NCBI GenBank assembly: GCA_015492355.1
Contig: WGFF01000164.1
Location: forward strand, 1 to 6,034
Direction of reading: 5' to 3'
Length of the DNA stretch: 6,034 bases
Source of the DNA: Deltaproteobacteria bacterium
GTDB taxonomy: Bacteria; Desulfobacterota; GWC2-55-46; S146-73
Shown: positions 1 to 5,588 of the stretch, in pieces
Position numbering within the stretch: the first letter of the stretch is position 1
Layout: every line of letters begins with the position of its first letter
The notes under the pieces: model-generated
What the model was told of the DNA's origin: nothing
Seen by the model: only the letters and a program-made list of their open reading frames with translations
Database searches by the model: none
Translations under genes and position numbers: made by a program

Positions 1-78
1 GGGTTTTCCCCACAACAAAAATTCGGGTCCGATTTGATGACCCATTACCTAAAAAAATACAGCGAGGTGGATATATGA
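1..78 (+). CDS. C-terminal end of an unidentified protein (partial)
   Basis: The first frame is open from the window edge for 25 codons and stops at TGA 76-78. The tail includes FGSDLMTHYLKKYSEVDI. The stop overlaps the proA start as ATGA (75-78), the same junction style used between genes further downstream, which supports this being a real gene end in the same operon as proA. In many bacteria the gene before proA is proB (glutamate 5-kinase), but I do not recognise a ProB C-terminus here, so no function is assigned. Too little is visible to exclude a chance open frame. Confidence 0.5.
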   Translation, partial: GFSPQQKFGSDLMTHYLKKYSEVDI

Positions 79-1331
79 CGGTAAGAGAAGAACTCCTGCG
101 TATCGCAAAGACCGCACGAGAGACCTCTCTAAAGATTGCAAATCTCAGCACCGATATAAAGAACAAGGCTCTTTTGAGGATGGCTGATGCACTTGAGAAG
201 CACTCCACACACATCAAACAGGCTAATGCAAAGGACATTGAAAAGGGTAGAGAAAAGAAACTCTCATCAGCCATGATAGACAGGCTCACACTTACGGACA
301 GGACAATAAAGAACATGGCTGATGGCTTAAGAGAGGTGGCGGGACTGCCCGATCCAGTGGGAGAGGTTACAAGGATGTGGAGGAGACCCAACGGGCTATG
401 GGTGGGAAGGATGCGCATACCCATAGGCGTGATAGGGATAATATATGAATCGAGACCGAATGTCACTGTGGATGCAGGCGGGTTATGCCTTAAATCAGGC
501 AACTGTGTCATACTCCGTGGGGGAAGCGAGGCTATAAACTCCAATATATCCATAATGGAGATAATGGTGGATGCGTGCAGGAAAGAGGGCGTGCCAGAGG
601 GGGCTATACAGATTGTAAGGACAACGGACAGAAGCGCTGTACTCGAGCTCCTCTCTCTTGAAGACTTTATCGACCTCATCATACCCCGTGGTGGAGAAGG
701 ACTTATAAGATTTGTTGCGGAGAATTCACGTATACCTGTCATAAAGCACTACAAGGGTGTGTGTCATGTATTCGTGGATGAATCGGCAGATCTCGATATG
801 GCAGAGGAGATAGCCTTCAATGCCAAGGTGCAGAGACCAGGGGTGTGTAATGCAATGGAGACATTGCTTGTACACAGGGCTGTGGCAGAGGAGTTTCTAC
901 AGAGGATGTACAGGAGATACAGGGATGCGGGTGTGGAGATAAGGGGCTGTAAGGAGACCGTAAGTATACTTAAGGAGGTGAAAGGGGCATCTGAGGAGGA
1001 CTGGTCTGAAGAGTACCTCGACCTCATACTCTCTGTGAAGGTGGTGGGAGATATAGATGAGGCTATACATCATATCTCAAGATACGGCTCACTCCATACA
1101 GAGGCGATAGTCACAGGGGATTACAGGAACGCCCAGAGGTTTATCAAGGAGGTGAACTCCTCCACTGTCCTTGTCAATGCATCCACAAGGTTCTCCGATG
1201 GCTTCCAGCTCGGGCTCGGTGCAGAGATAGGCATATCCACAACAAAGATACATGCCTTCGGTCCTATGGGGCTCGAAGAGCTTACAACCCAGAAGTTCAT
1301 TGTCTATGGGGATGGTCAGATAAGAGAATGA
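75..1331 (+). CDS. proA: Gamma-glutamyl phosphate reductase (glutamate-5-semialdehyde dehydrogenase)
   Basis: ProA is the second enzyme of proline synthesis: NADPH-dependent reduction of gamma-glutamyl phosphate to glutamate-5-semialdehyde, in the cytoplasm. The 418 residues match the usual family length (about 415-420). It belongs to the aldehyde dehydrogenase superfamily. Visible family blocks are YESRPN (residues 124-129) with the following TVDAGGLCLKSGN, RGGSEA (148-153), and the catalytic-cysteine block PGVCNAMETLLVHR with the nucleophile at Cys258. The C-terminal part carries FSDGFQLGLGAEIGISTTKIHAFGPMGLEEL, which is diagnostic of ProA. The ATG at 75 follows a good ribosome binding site, GAGGTG at 64-69, with 5 bases of spacing, and overlaps the preceding stop. 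The gene is intact with no frameshift. The next gene begins about 240 bases later, so proA probably ends its own transcript or is only loosely linked to what follows. Confidence 0.97.
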   Translation: MTVREELLRIAKTARETSLKIANLSTDIKNKALLRMADALEKHSTHIKQANAKDIEKGREKKLSSAMIDRLTLTDRTIKNMADGLREVAGLPDPVGEVTRMWRRPNGLWVGRMRIPIGVIGIIYESRPNVTVDAGGLCLKSGNCVILRGGSEAINSNISIMEIMVDACRKEGVPEGAIQIVRTTDRSAVLELLSLEDFIDLIIPRGGEGLIRFVAENSRIPVIKHYKGVCHVFVDESADLDMAEEIAFNAKVQRPGVCNAMETLLVHRAVAEEFLQRMYRRYRDAGVEIRGCKETVSILKEVKGASEEDWSEEYLDLILSVKVVGDIDEAIHHISRYGSLHTEAIVTGDYRNAQRFIKEVNSSTVLVNASTRFSDGFQLGLGAEIGISTTKIHAFGPMGLEELTTQKFIVYGDGQIRE

Positions 1332-1336
1332 ATCTC

Positions 1337-1474
1337 CCTGCCCACATGGTGGGGCATTCTGGCAGGACTCGTAAAAACCGCGGGAGCCGTAAAATGTCAG
1401 TCCTGGGGCTTTACCATGCAAAGATTTCATGGTTACGAATCGGTCGATCTGTATAAGGTGCTGAAATTACAGCA
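1337..1474. repeat. Cluster of short inverted repeats in the proA-DUF4388 spacer
   Basis: Several perfect short inverted repeats follow one another: CCTGCC 1337-1342 with GGCAGG 1361-1366; CCCAC 1341-1345 with GTGGG 1349-1353 (an alternative inner hairpin, loop ATG); CAGGACT 1363-1369 with AGTCCTG 1399-1405; ACCATG 1413-1418 with CATGGT 1428-1433; ATCG/CGAT within 1439-1448; TGCTG 1459-1463 with CAGCA 1470-1474. CGTAAAA also occurs twice as a direct repeat (1370 and 1388). No T-run follows the first hairpins, so they do not look like a standard proA terminator. They could fold as an RNA leader or small RNA, but I cannot match them to a known riboswitch, and stems this short can arise by chance. 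Confidence 0.35.
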
Positions 1475-1514
1475 TGTTGCTGATATGGTACGGTCATTGC
1501 AAGAGATAAAATAG
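1416..1514 (+). CDS. Possible small protein of 32 residues
   Basis: An ATG at 1416 opens a frame of 32 codons ending at TAG 1512-1514. The peptide starts MQRFHGYESVDLYKVL and ends QHVADMVRSLQEIK. It is charged and looks amphipathic and helix-prone, without membrane segments or low complexity. A weak G-rich ribosome binding site (GGGG 1405-1408) lies 7 bases upstream. The same frame has no stop all the way back to the proA stop at 1329-1331, so the coding-like stretch could be longer or could be the tail of a decayed gene. Against it: no recognised family, a short length, and overlap with inverted repeats that may instead act at the RNA level. Confidence 0.25.
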   Translation: MQRFHGYESVDLYKVLKLQHVADMVRSLQEIK

Positions 1515-1539
1515 GTTTTTGACTTTTAAAGACCTTTTT
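1513..1539 (+). terminator. Weak intrinsic terminator or attenuator candidate
   Basis: AGGTTTTT (1513-1520) can pair with TAAAGACC plus the following T (1528-1535) through 8 pairs including one G-U, around a 7-base loop. It is followed directly by a run of T to 1539. The stem is AT-rich and therefore weak. It lies just 12 bases before the ribosome binding site of the DUF4388 gene, so it could end read-through from proA or act as an attenuator. It overlaps a promoter-like pair of hexamers, and only one of the two readings may be true. Confidence 0.3.
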
Positions 1540-1547
1540 GATAGAGT
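1519..1547 (+). promoter_or_regulatory. Sigma70-like promoter candidate for the DUF4388-GAF-moa operon
   Basis: TTGACT (1519-1524, five of six matches to TTGACA) is separated by exactly 17 bases from TAGAGT (1542-1547, four of six matches to TATAAT). Transcription would begin near 1554, leaving a very short leader before the start codon at 1573 and cutting into the ribosome binding site, which weakens the case. Another hexamer, TAAAAT at 1507-1512, is a better -10 match but has no convincing -35 at proper spacing. Confidence 0.25.
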
Positions 1548-1551
1548 GAAA

Positions 1552-1559
1552 AGAGGTGG
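1552..1559 (+). promoter_or_regulatory. Ribosome binding site that decides the DUF4388 start
   Basis: AGAGGTGG is the best Shine-Dalgarno match in this spacer. It is 8 bases before ATG 1568 (which reads only ATG GGG TGA) and 13 bases before GTG 1573. Its position favours a start near 1570 over the TTG at 1519, which has no good site and lies inside a predicted stem. Confidence 0.6.
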
Positions 1560-1572
1560 TTATTTTTATGGG

Positions 1573-1983
1573 GTGAAAGGCAGACTCAGGGACATGAGTC
1601 TCGTGGATATCATCCAGATATTCCATGCGGAGAGAAGGACTGTTGCCATACATCTCGGGTCAGAGATGGGCTACGGCAGGGTCTACATGAAGGACGGCAG
1701 TGTTGTCCACGCCTCCTACAGGGAATTTACCGGTGTGGATGCCATGTACCGTCTTCTTGCCTGGAACGATGGTGAGTTTGAGGTAGAGCCAGGGGTCGAG
1801 CCACCTGAGCATACCATAAACGAGCAGGTAGATTCCCTCATGCTCGAGGGATTGAGAAGGCTCGATGAGTCACGGGCAAAGGGGAGTGTCCCGAAAAAGG
1901 ATATCGGTGACACCGAATCCATAAGCCTTATAAACAGGCTTCTCGATCTCGGTATACTTGAGAAACTCGAAGAAGGGGAATGA
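1573..1983 (+). CDS. DUF4388 (PATAN) domain signalling protein
   Basis: This 136-residue cytoplasmic protein opens with KGRLRDMSLVDIIQIFHAER, which matches the usual start of DUF4388/PATAN domains. It continues with GRVYMKDGSVVHASY, then a GVDAMYRLLAWNDGEFEVEP block (small residues, LL-x-W, G-x-F) that is typical of the family's second half. A C-terminal helical tail of about 50 residues ends LLDLGILEKLEEGE. PATAN domains are known as adaptors in two-component, gliding and twitching systems. The exact role here is unknown. I chose GTG 1573 because the domain begins at once and a strong ribosome binding site precedes it. A TTG at 1519 would add 18 residues that do not look like the family. The last base of its final codon and its stop overlap the next start as ATGA (1980-1983), implying translational coupling with the GAF protein. 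One extra G in the GGGG run at 1570-1573 would join ATG 1568 in frame. Confidence 0.8.
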   Translation: MKGRLRDMSLVDIIQIFHAERRTVAIHLGSEMGYGRVYMKDGSVVHASYREFTGVDAMYRLLAWNDGEFEVEPGVEPPEHTINEQVDSLMLEGLRRLDESRAKGSVPKKDIGDTESISLINRLLDLGILEKLEEGE

Positions 1984-4322
1984 GCGACGAGATAAAAAAC
2001 ATCGTCATCATAGGAGCCAACAAAAAGGGGCTGAGTCTACTTCCATTCATACTCAAGGACAAGAAGAGCAGGCTTGTGATGATAGTCGACCCCAAGCCCG
2101 ATGCAATGCTCTTCAAACTCAACGAACTCGGCTACAGGATAGCACGCAGGTTCGACGTTAAGGTCTCAAGAAATCTCGATGATGTAAAAAAAATACCCGA
2201 CCTGCATATCATAATAAACGCCCTTCAGGACCCTGCAACAGATAGATTCCTTGAAGACCCTGCATTCAAGGATGTGGAGAAACTCGGTCCCCTTAGTGCA
2301 CGCCTTATATGGAGTGTAAGGGGTTCTATCTCCCATGTAGAGCCAGCTGATAGCGTGGATGAGCAGACCTCCCTACTTGCATCCCTGAGAGAGATAGTCG
2401 ATGCTGTAAGGCTTACCATAGACAGAAAGGAACTCCTCTCGGTCATTTTGAAGTTAGCCATAGAGTCCACACATGCGGACAGGGGCTCGATAATGTTACT
2501 ATCAGGTAGTGATGATATGCTCAGGGTAGAAGTGGCAAAGGGGATGGACGAGGAGGTCATAAGAAAGATAAGGGTACGTCTGGGCGAGGGTATTGCAGGC
2601 AGGGTGGCAAAGGATGGCAAGCCTCTTCTCATATCAGGAAGGGCAAAGAGCGATGAGTTCAATCTCCTCAGGCAGAGAAGCGATGTAAAGAGTGCCCTGT
2701 GTGTGCCACTCATCGTGAACGGTGAGATAATAGGTGTTATCAACGTAAATTCCAACGAATCCACCCATACCTTTACAAGAGAGGACCTCAACTTCCTTAT
2801 GAATCTCGCCTCCCTTGCAGCAGAGGTCATCCATAGATCGAACGACTACGAACGGATGCGCGTTGATGCCACAAAGTTTACCTTCTGGAAGGAAGTGGAC
2901 AATATTTTCTCTACCGTTCCCTATCCAAAGAGCCTCAACATAATATGTAAAAAACTCTCTGAGATAGTCCCTGGACTCACGTGTTTCATATACATATATG
3001 ATGATAGCAGAAGGAGGCTCATCCTTAAGGCTTCGAGTATAAAGGATATAAAATCCACCGGTCCATTCAGCCTCCATCCAAAAGAAGGCATAGAGGGCTG
3101 GTCCATAGAGAATGCACAGGATGTGGTGCTCGTTGACAGGACACAGGACGGAGGGCTTAAAAGGATATATCTTTCCCTGCCCATGATGGCGAATGGTAGA
3201 CTCGTCGGTACACTTACAGGACATGTTGTTTCTCCCTCGGGGCTATCCATATACAATGAATCCCTTCTCAAGGATATAAGGTCTCTTATAGGAGATAGCC
3301 TGTATAAGTACCTTGAAAAGGAGAGGGAAAAGCTCCTTTCCAGAAAGATGTTTGCAGTGGATGAGACAGGATTCGAACTCGTATCCATGAGGGACAAAAA
3401 GAGGATAGTGAACATAATAGCCACTGCACCCTCTGCCATTCTCGGTGCAGAGGGCTCCATCCTGAGGATAAAACACAAGGATTCAAAACGCCTCTACATG
3501 ATGGCATCCTATGGGCTGGGTGATAAGAAGGTAAGGGAGTACTTCCTGCCCATCGAGAAGGAAACAGTGATGGAGGTGCTGAGGAAGAAGAACACCGTAA
3601 GGAGGGACTTCTCGGAAGAGGCGAGCCCATATATAAGGTCCATACTTTCAAAACCCCTTTTCAAAGACAATGACATCATAGGCATCCTCACACTCTTCAA
3701 CAAGATAGACGAGACAAGCATACTGCCATGCGGTTTTTCAAAGTCCGATGAGGAGATACTGTCAAGGTTTGCAGTCTATGCAGAGAGGGCGCTTTCAAAT
3801 ACAGAACTCTCAAAAGAGGATACCCTTCCTGCAAGGGATGCGGGAGGTAGTGAAAAGGAGGAGAAAATATCCCCTAACATGGAACCCCGTGAGGCACTCA
3901 AGGCAAGGGTGGAAGAGGAACTCAACCGTGCGAGGAGGTATGACAAAAAGTTTGTCCTTGCCATCGTAAGGATAGCAGGGCTTAAGGACGTAACAGTAGA
4001 AAACAAAGGGGATATAATAGATCAGCTTACAGAGTCCATAAAGAAGAACATAAGAAACTTCGACAAACTCGTCTGGCTCGACGATGAGAGGCTTGCCATA
4101 CTCTTCCTCGATACCGATGAGAAGATAACGAGGGTTCTCGAAACCATAAACGAAGGACTGAGTTCACACAGGGCGATCAATTCCTTTTTCATGGATGGCA
4201 AGATATACATCCATTACGGCTATTCCATCTTCCCAGAGGACGGGGATTCTTTTACTGAACTGTACTATAAGGCAGCAAACAGTACCAGACTCCATCTGAA
4301 CAGGAAACTAAGGGTAATATGA
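1980..4322 (+). CDS. Rossmann-like, triple-GAF, degenerate GGDEF sensory protein
   Basis: This 780-residue soluble protein has no signal peptide or membrane segment. Residues about 5-115 look like a Rossmann nucleotide-binding fold: IVIIGANKKG, a strand RLVMIVDPKP ending in an acidic residue, then DLHIIINAL. GAF 1 covers about 146-286 (LGEGIAGRVAKDGKPLLI, CVPLIVNGEIIGVINV, FTREDLNFLMNLASLAAEVI), GAF 2 about 300-445 (more divergent), and GAF 3 about 468-606 (KPLFKDNDIIGILTLFNK). After a charged linker (607-635), residues 636-778 form a GGDEF-like domain with a typical end, YGYSIFPEDGDSFTELYYKA. The GGDEF signature is replaced by DDERL (701-705), and the metal-binding Asp region reads VRIAGLKD, so diguanylate cyclase activity is unlikely. 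An RxxD (R692-D695) sits five residues before the signature, where the c-di-GMP inhibitory site lies in this family. The start overlaps the DUF4388 stop and the end overlaps moaD (ATGA both times). The likely role is sensing a small ligand or redox state and signalling through protein contacts. The ligand is unknown. Confidence 0.85.
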   Translation: MSDEIKNIVIIGANKKGLSLLPFILKDKKSRLVMIVDPKPDAMLFKLNELGYRIARRFDVKVSRNLDDVKKIPDLHIIINALQDPATDRFLEDPAFKDVEKLGPLSARLIWSVRGSISHVEPADSVDEQTSLLASLREIVDAVRLTIDRKELLSVILKLAIESTHADRGSIMLLSGSDDMLRVEVAKGMDEEVIRKIRVRLGEGIAGRVAKDGKPLLISGRAKSDEFNLLRQRSDVKSALCVPLIVNGEIIGVINVNSNESTHTFTREDLNFLMNLASLAAEVIHRSNDYERMRVDATKFTFWKEVDNIFSTVPYPKSLNIICKKLSEIVPGLTCFIYIYDDSRRRLILKASSIKDIKSTGPFSLHPKEGIEGWSIENAQDVVLVDRTQDGGLKRIYLSLPMMANGRLVGTLTGHVVSPSGLSIYNESLLKDIRSLIGDSLYKYLEKEREKLLSRKMFAVDETGFELVSMRDKKRIVNIIATAPSAILGAEGSILRIKHKDSKRLYMMASYGLGDKKVREYFLPIEKETVMEVLRKKNTVRRDFSEEASPYIRSILSKPLFKDNDIIGILTLFNKIDETSILPCGFSKSDEEILSRFAVYAERALSNTELSKEDTLPARDAGGSEKEEKISPNMEPREALKARVEEELNRARRYDKKFVLAIVRIAGLKDVTVENKGDIIDQLTESIKKNIRNFDKLVWLDDERLAILFLDTDEKITRVLETINEGLSSHRAINSFFMDGKIYIHYGYSIFPEDGDSFTELYYKAANSTRLHLNRKLRVI

Positions 4323-4567
4323 TAACCGTTAGATTCTTCGCCACCCTCAGGGATATGGCTGGCGTGGAGGTAAAGGACTATCCTGTGGGTGAGCCCCTTA
4401 CCCTGAAGGAGCTCAAAAAAAGGATAGGGGATGATTTTCCAGCCCTGAGGGAGATTATGGATTCGAGATCTATCCTTGTGTCTGTAAACCAGGAATTCGC
4501 AAAGGATGATAGTGTTGTAAGAGACGGTGATGAGGTGGCGTTTATGCCACCCTTCTCAGGGGGATAG
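4319..4567 (+). CDS. moaD: Molybdopterin synthase sulfur carrier subunit MoaD
   Basis: MoaD is the small subunit of molybdopterin synthase. It has a ubiquitin-like fold whose C-terminal Gly-Gly carries a thiocarboxylate that supplies the dithiolene sulfurs of molybdopterin. The 82 residues match the family length. It begins MITVRFFATLRDMAGVE, has the middle VNQEFAKDDSVVRDGDEVAFMPPFSGG region typical of MoaD, and ends exactly in Gly-Gly as required for activation by a MoeB-type adenylyltransferase. The ATG overlaps the preceding stop (ATGA 4319-4322), and its TAG stop directly abuts the moaE start region, so synthesis of both synthase subunits is probably coupled. ThiS-like sulfur carriers look similar, but the adjacent moaE settles the assignment. 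Confidence 0.95.
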   Translation: MITVRFFATLRDMAGVEVKDYPVGEPLTLKELKKRIGDDFPALREIMDSRSILVSVNQEFAKDDSVVRDGDEVAFMPPFSGG

Positions 4568-4576
4568 GTGTGTTCT

Positions 4577-5005
4577 ATGACCGATGGGCTTGTAAGGATA
4601 CAGAAGGGTGTTTTCTCCATAGAAGAGGCCGTAGAGAGGGTAAAGGGTGCCTCGAAGGGCATTGGTGGTATTGTGTGCTTTCTGGGCAGTGCGAGGGATT
4701 TTTCAAGGGGAAAGGAGATAGTAAGGCTTGAGTTTGAACACTATCCTGGCATGGCAGAAAAAAAACTCGAAGAGATACGCCAGAGGGCTAAAGAGAATTT
4801 TAACATCATAGAGATGGCTATAGTCCACAGGGTGGGTAGAATAGAGATAGGTGAGGATATAGTGCTCATCGTTACGGCATCAGCCCATCGTAACGATGCC
4901 TTCATGGCATGTGAATGGGCAATATCAGAGCTCAAAAGGATAACACCCATCTGGAAAAAGGAGATAACAAGGGAAGGAGAGGTCTGGATATCAGAGACAC
5001 CATGA
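4577..5005 (+). CDS. moaE: Molybdopterin synthase catalytic subunit MoaE
   Basis: MoaE is the large subunit of molybdopterin synthase. With thiocarboxylated MoaD it converts cyclic pyranopterin monophosphate to molybdopterin. From this start it has 142 residues, close to the usual 140-150. Family blocks visible are GGIVCFLGSARDFSRG, LEFEHYPGMAEKKLEEI, VHRVGRIEIGE, SAHRNDAFMACEWAISELK and the C-terminal PIWKKE (about 124-129) where the catalytic lysine of the family lies, followed by GEVWI. I chose ATG 4577 because AGGTG (4566-4570) sits 6 bases upstream. GTG 4568, directly after the moaD stop, is in frame and would add three residues (145 in total). The gene ends in an ATGA overlap with mog. 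No defect is seen. Confidence 0.95.
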   Translation: MTDGLVRIQKGVFSIEEAVERVKGASKGIGGIVCFLGSARDFSRGKEIVRLEFEHYPGMAEKKLEEIRQRAKENFNIIEMAIVHRVGRIEIGEDIVLIVTASAHRNDAFMACEWAISELKRITPIWKKEITREGEVWISETP

Positions 5006-5490
5006 TAAGGGCTGGTATCATAACCATAAGTGACAGGGGCTCAAAGGGTGAGAGAGAAGACCTCAGCGGAAAGGAGATAGAAGCCCTGCTCAGGGGGCTC
5101 GACTGTACAATAGATGCCTACGATGTCATCCCTGATGAACTGGATATTATAAGAGAGAAACTCAAAGAGTATTCTGACACACGTGGGCTCGACCTTGTGG
5201 TTACAACAGGTGGTACAGGTGTAAGCCCCAGGGATGTAACCCCAGAGGCAACAAGGGATGTAATCGAGAGGGAACTCCCTGGCATGGCAGAGGCAATGCG
5301 TCTTGAGGGACTGAAGAAAACACCCCATGCCATGATATCCCGTGCACTGTGCGGTATAAGGGGAGGTACACTTATAATAAATCTCCCAGGAAGCCCAAAG
5401 GCTGTACGGGAAAACCTATCTGTCATCCTCCCAGCCATACCCCATACCATAGAGAAGATAAAGGGAAGTACAAGGGAGTGTGGTAGGTGA
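5002..5490 (+). CDS. mog: Molybdopterin adenylyltransferase, MogA/MoaB family
   Basis: The protein activates molybdopterin with ATP to give adenylyl-molybdopterin, the substrate for metal insertion by MoeA. Its 162 residues are near the length of MoaB and compact MogA proteins. It starts MIRAGIITISDRGSKGERED, a typical N-terminus of the family. It then shows TTGGTG (68-73) followed by VSPRDVTPEAT, the molybdopterin-binding signature, then PGMAEAMR (93-100) and GGTLIINLPGSPKAVRENL (about 121-139). The ATG at 5002 overlaps the moaE stop (ATGA). An upstream in-frame ATG at 4915 would add 29 residues lying inside moaE and is unlikely. MoaB of some bacteria lacks clear activity, and I cannot separate MogA from MoaB by eye, so the symbol is tentative within the family. 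The position after moaD-moaE fits a Moco operon. Confidence 0.92.
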   Translation: MIRAGIITISDRGSKGEREDLSGKEIEALLRGLDCTIDAYDVIPDELDIIREKLKEYSDTRGLDLVVTTGGTGVSPRDVTPEATRDVIERELPGMAEAMRLEGLKKTPHAMISRALCGIRGGTLIINLPGSPKAVRENLSVILPAIPHTIEKIKGSTRECGR

Positions 5491-5554
5491 GAGGACAAAA
5501 TTGCCTGAAGAGATAAAGATTATCCATGAGCTGACATGCAAGATACCGAGATGA
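5480..5554 (+). pseudogene. Short coding-like frame after mog, possibly the truncated start of a lost gene
   Basis: A frame from GTG 5480 (overlapping the mog end), or from TTG 5501, runs to TGA 5552-5554. The peptide from TTG is LPEEIKIIHELTCKIPR, which looks like normal protein sequence. A good ribosome binding site, GTGAGAGG (5487-5494), sits 6 bases before the TTG. The position and spacing copy the way the operon's other genes begin. It ends after 17 codons, and the following bases hold stops in every frame. It may be a remnant of a further operon gene cut off by a rearrangement, or chance. I do not recognise the family. Confidence 0.25.
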
Positions 5555-5588
5555 ACATAGGATCATGATAGATTGTAAATAGCACATC

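Noticed and set aside
1..11. GGGTTTTCCCC inverted repeat at the left edge, possible terminator stem
   Set aside because: The stem is only three pairs, has no T-run, and lies within an open coding frame.
1089..1430. 113-codon minus-strand frame across the end of proA and the spacer
   Set aside because: Most of it lies opposite conserved proA codons, and its composition (many Cys, Gly and Pro) is not protein-like.
1428..1445. tRNA-like T-loop, GGTTACGAATC
   Set aside because: It has an extra base relative to GGTTCGAATC and there is no acceptor stem, anticodon arm or D-loop at the right distances.
1361..1450. Possible c-di-GMP (GEMM) or similar riboswitch, suggested by stretches such as GACTCGTAAAAACCGCGGG and GGTTACGAA and by the nearby GGDEF-like gene
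   Set aside because: The conserved GCAAA core and the paired stems of the GEMM consensus are not met in order; the resemblance is only piecemeal.
2225..3478. Several long minus-strand open frames (up to about 200 codons) opposite the GAF gene
   Set aside because: They are serine- and leucine-rich reverse-strand shadows of a clearly coding plus-strand gene, with no recognisable domains and no ribosome binding sites.
4915..5001. Upstream ATG giving a 191-residue Mog
   Set aside because: The extra 29 residues lie entirely within moaE and do not resemble a Mog N-terminus; ATG 5002 starts exactly at the family's first strand.
4745..5293. Direct repeat CCTGGCATGGCAGA present once in moaE and once in mog
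   Set aside because: Both copies encode the PGMAE residues expected in each family; similar codon choice explains the match.
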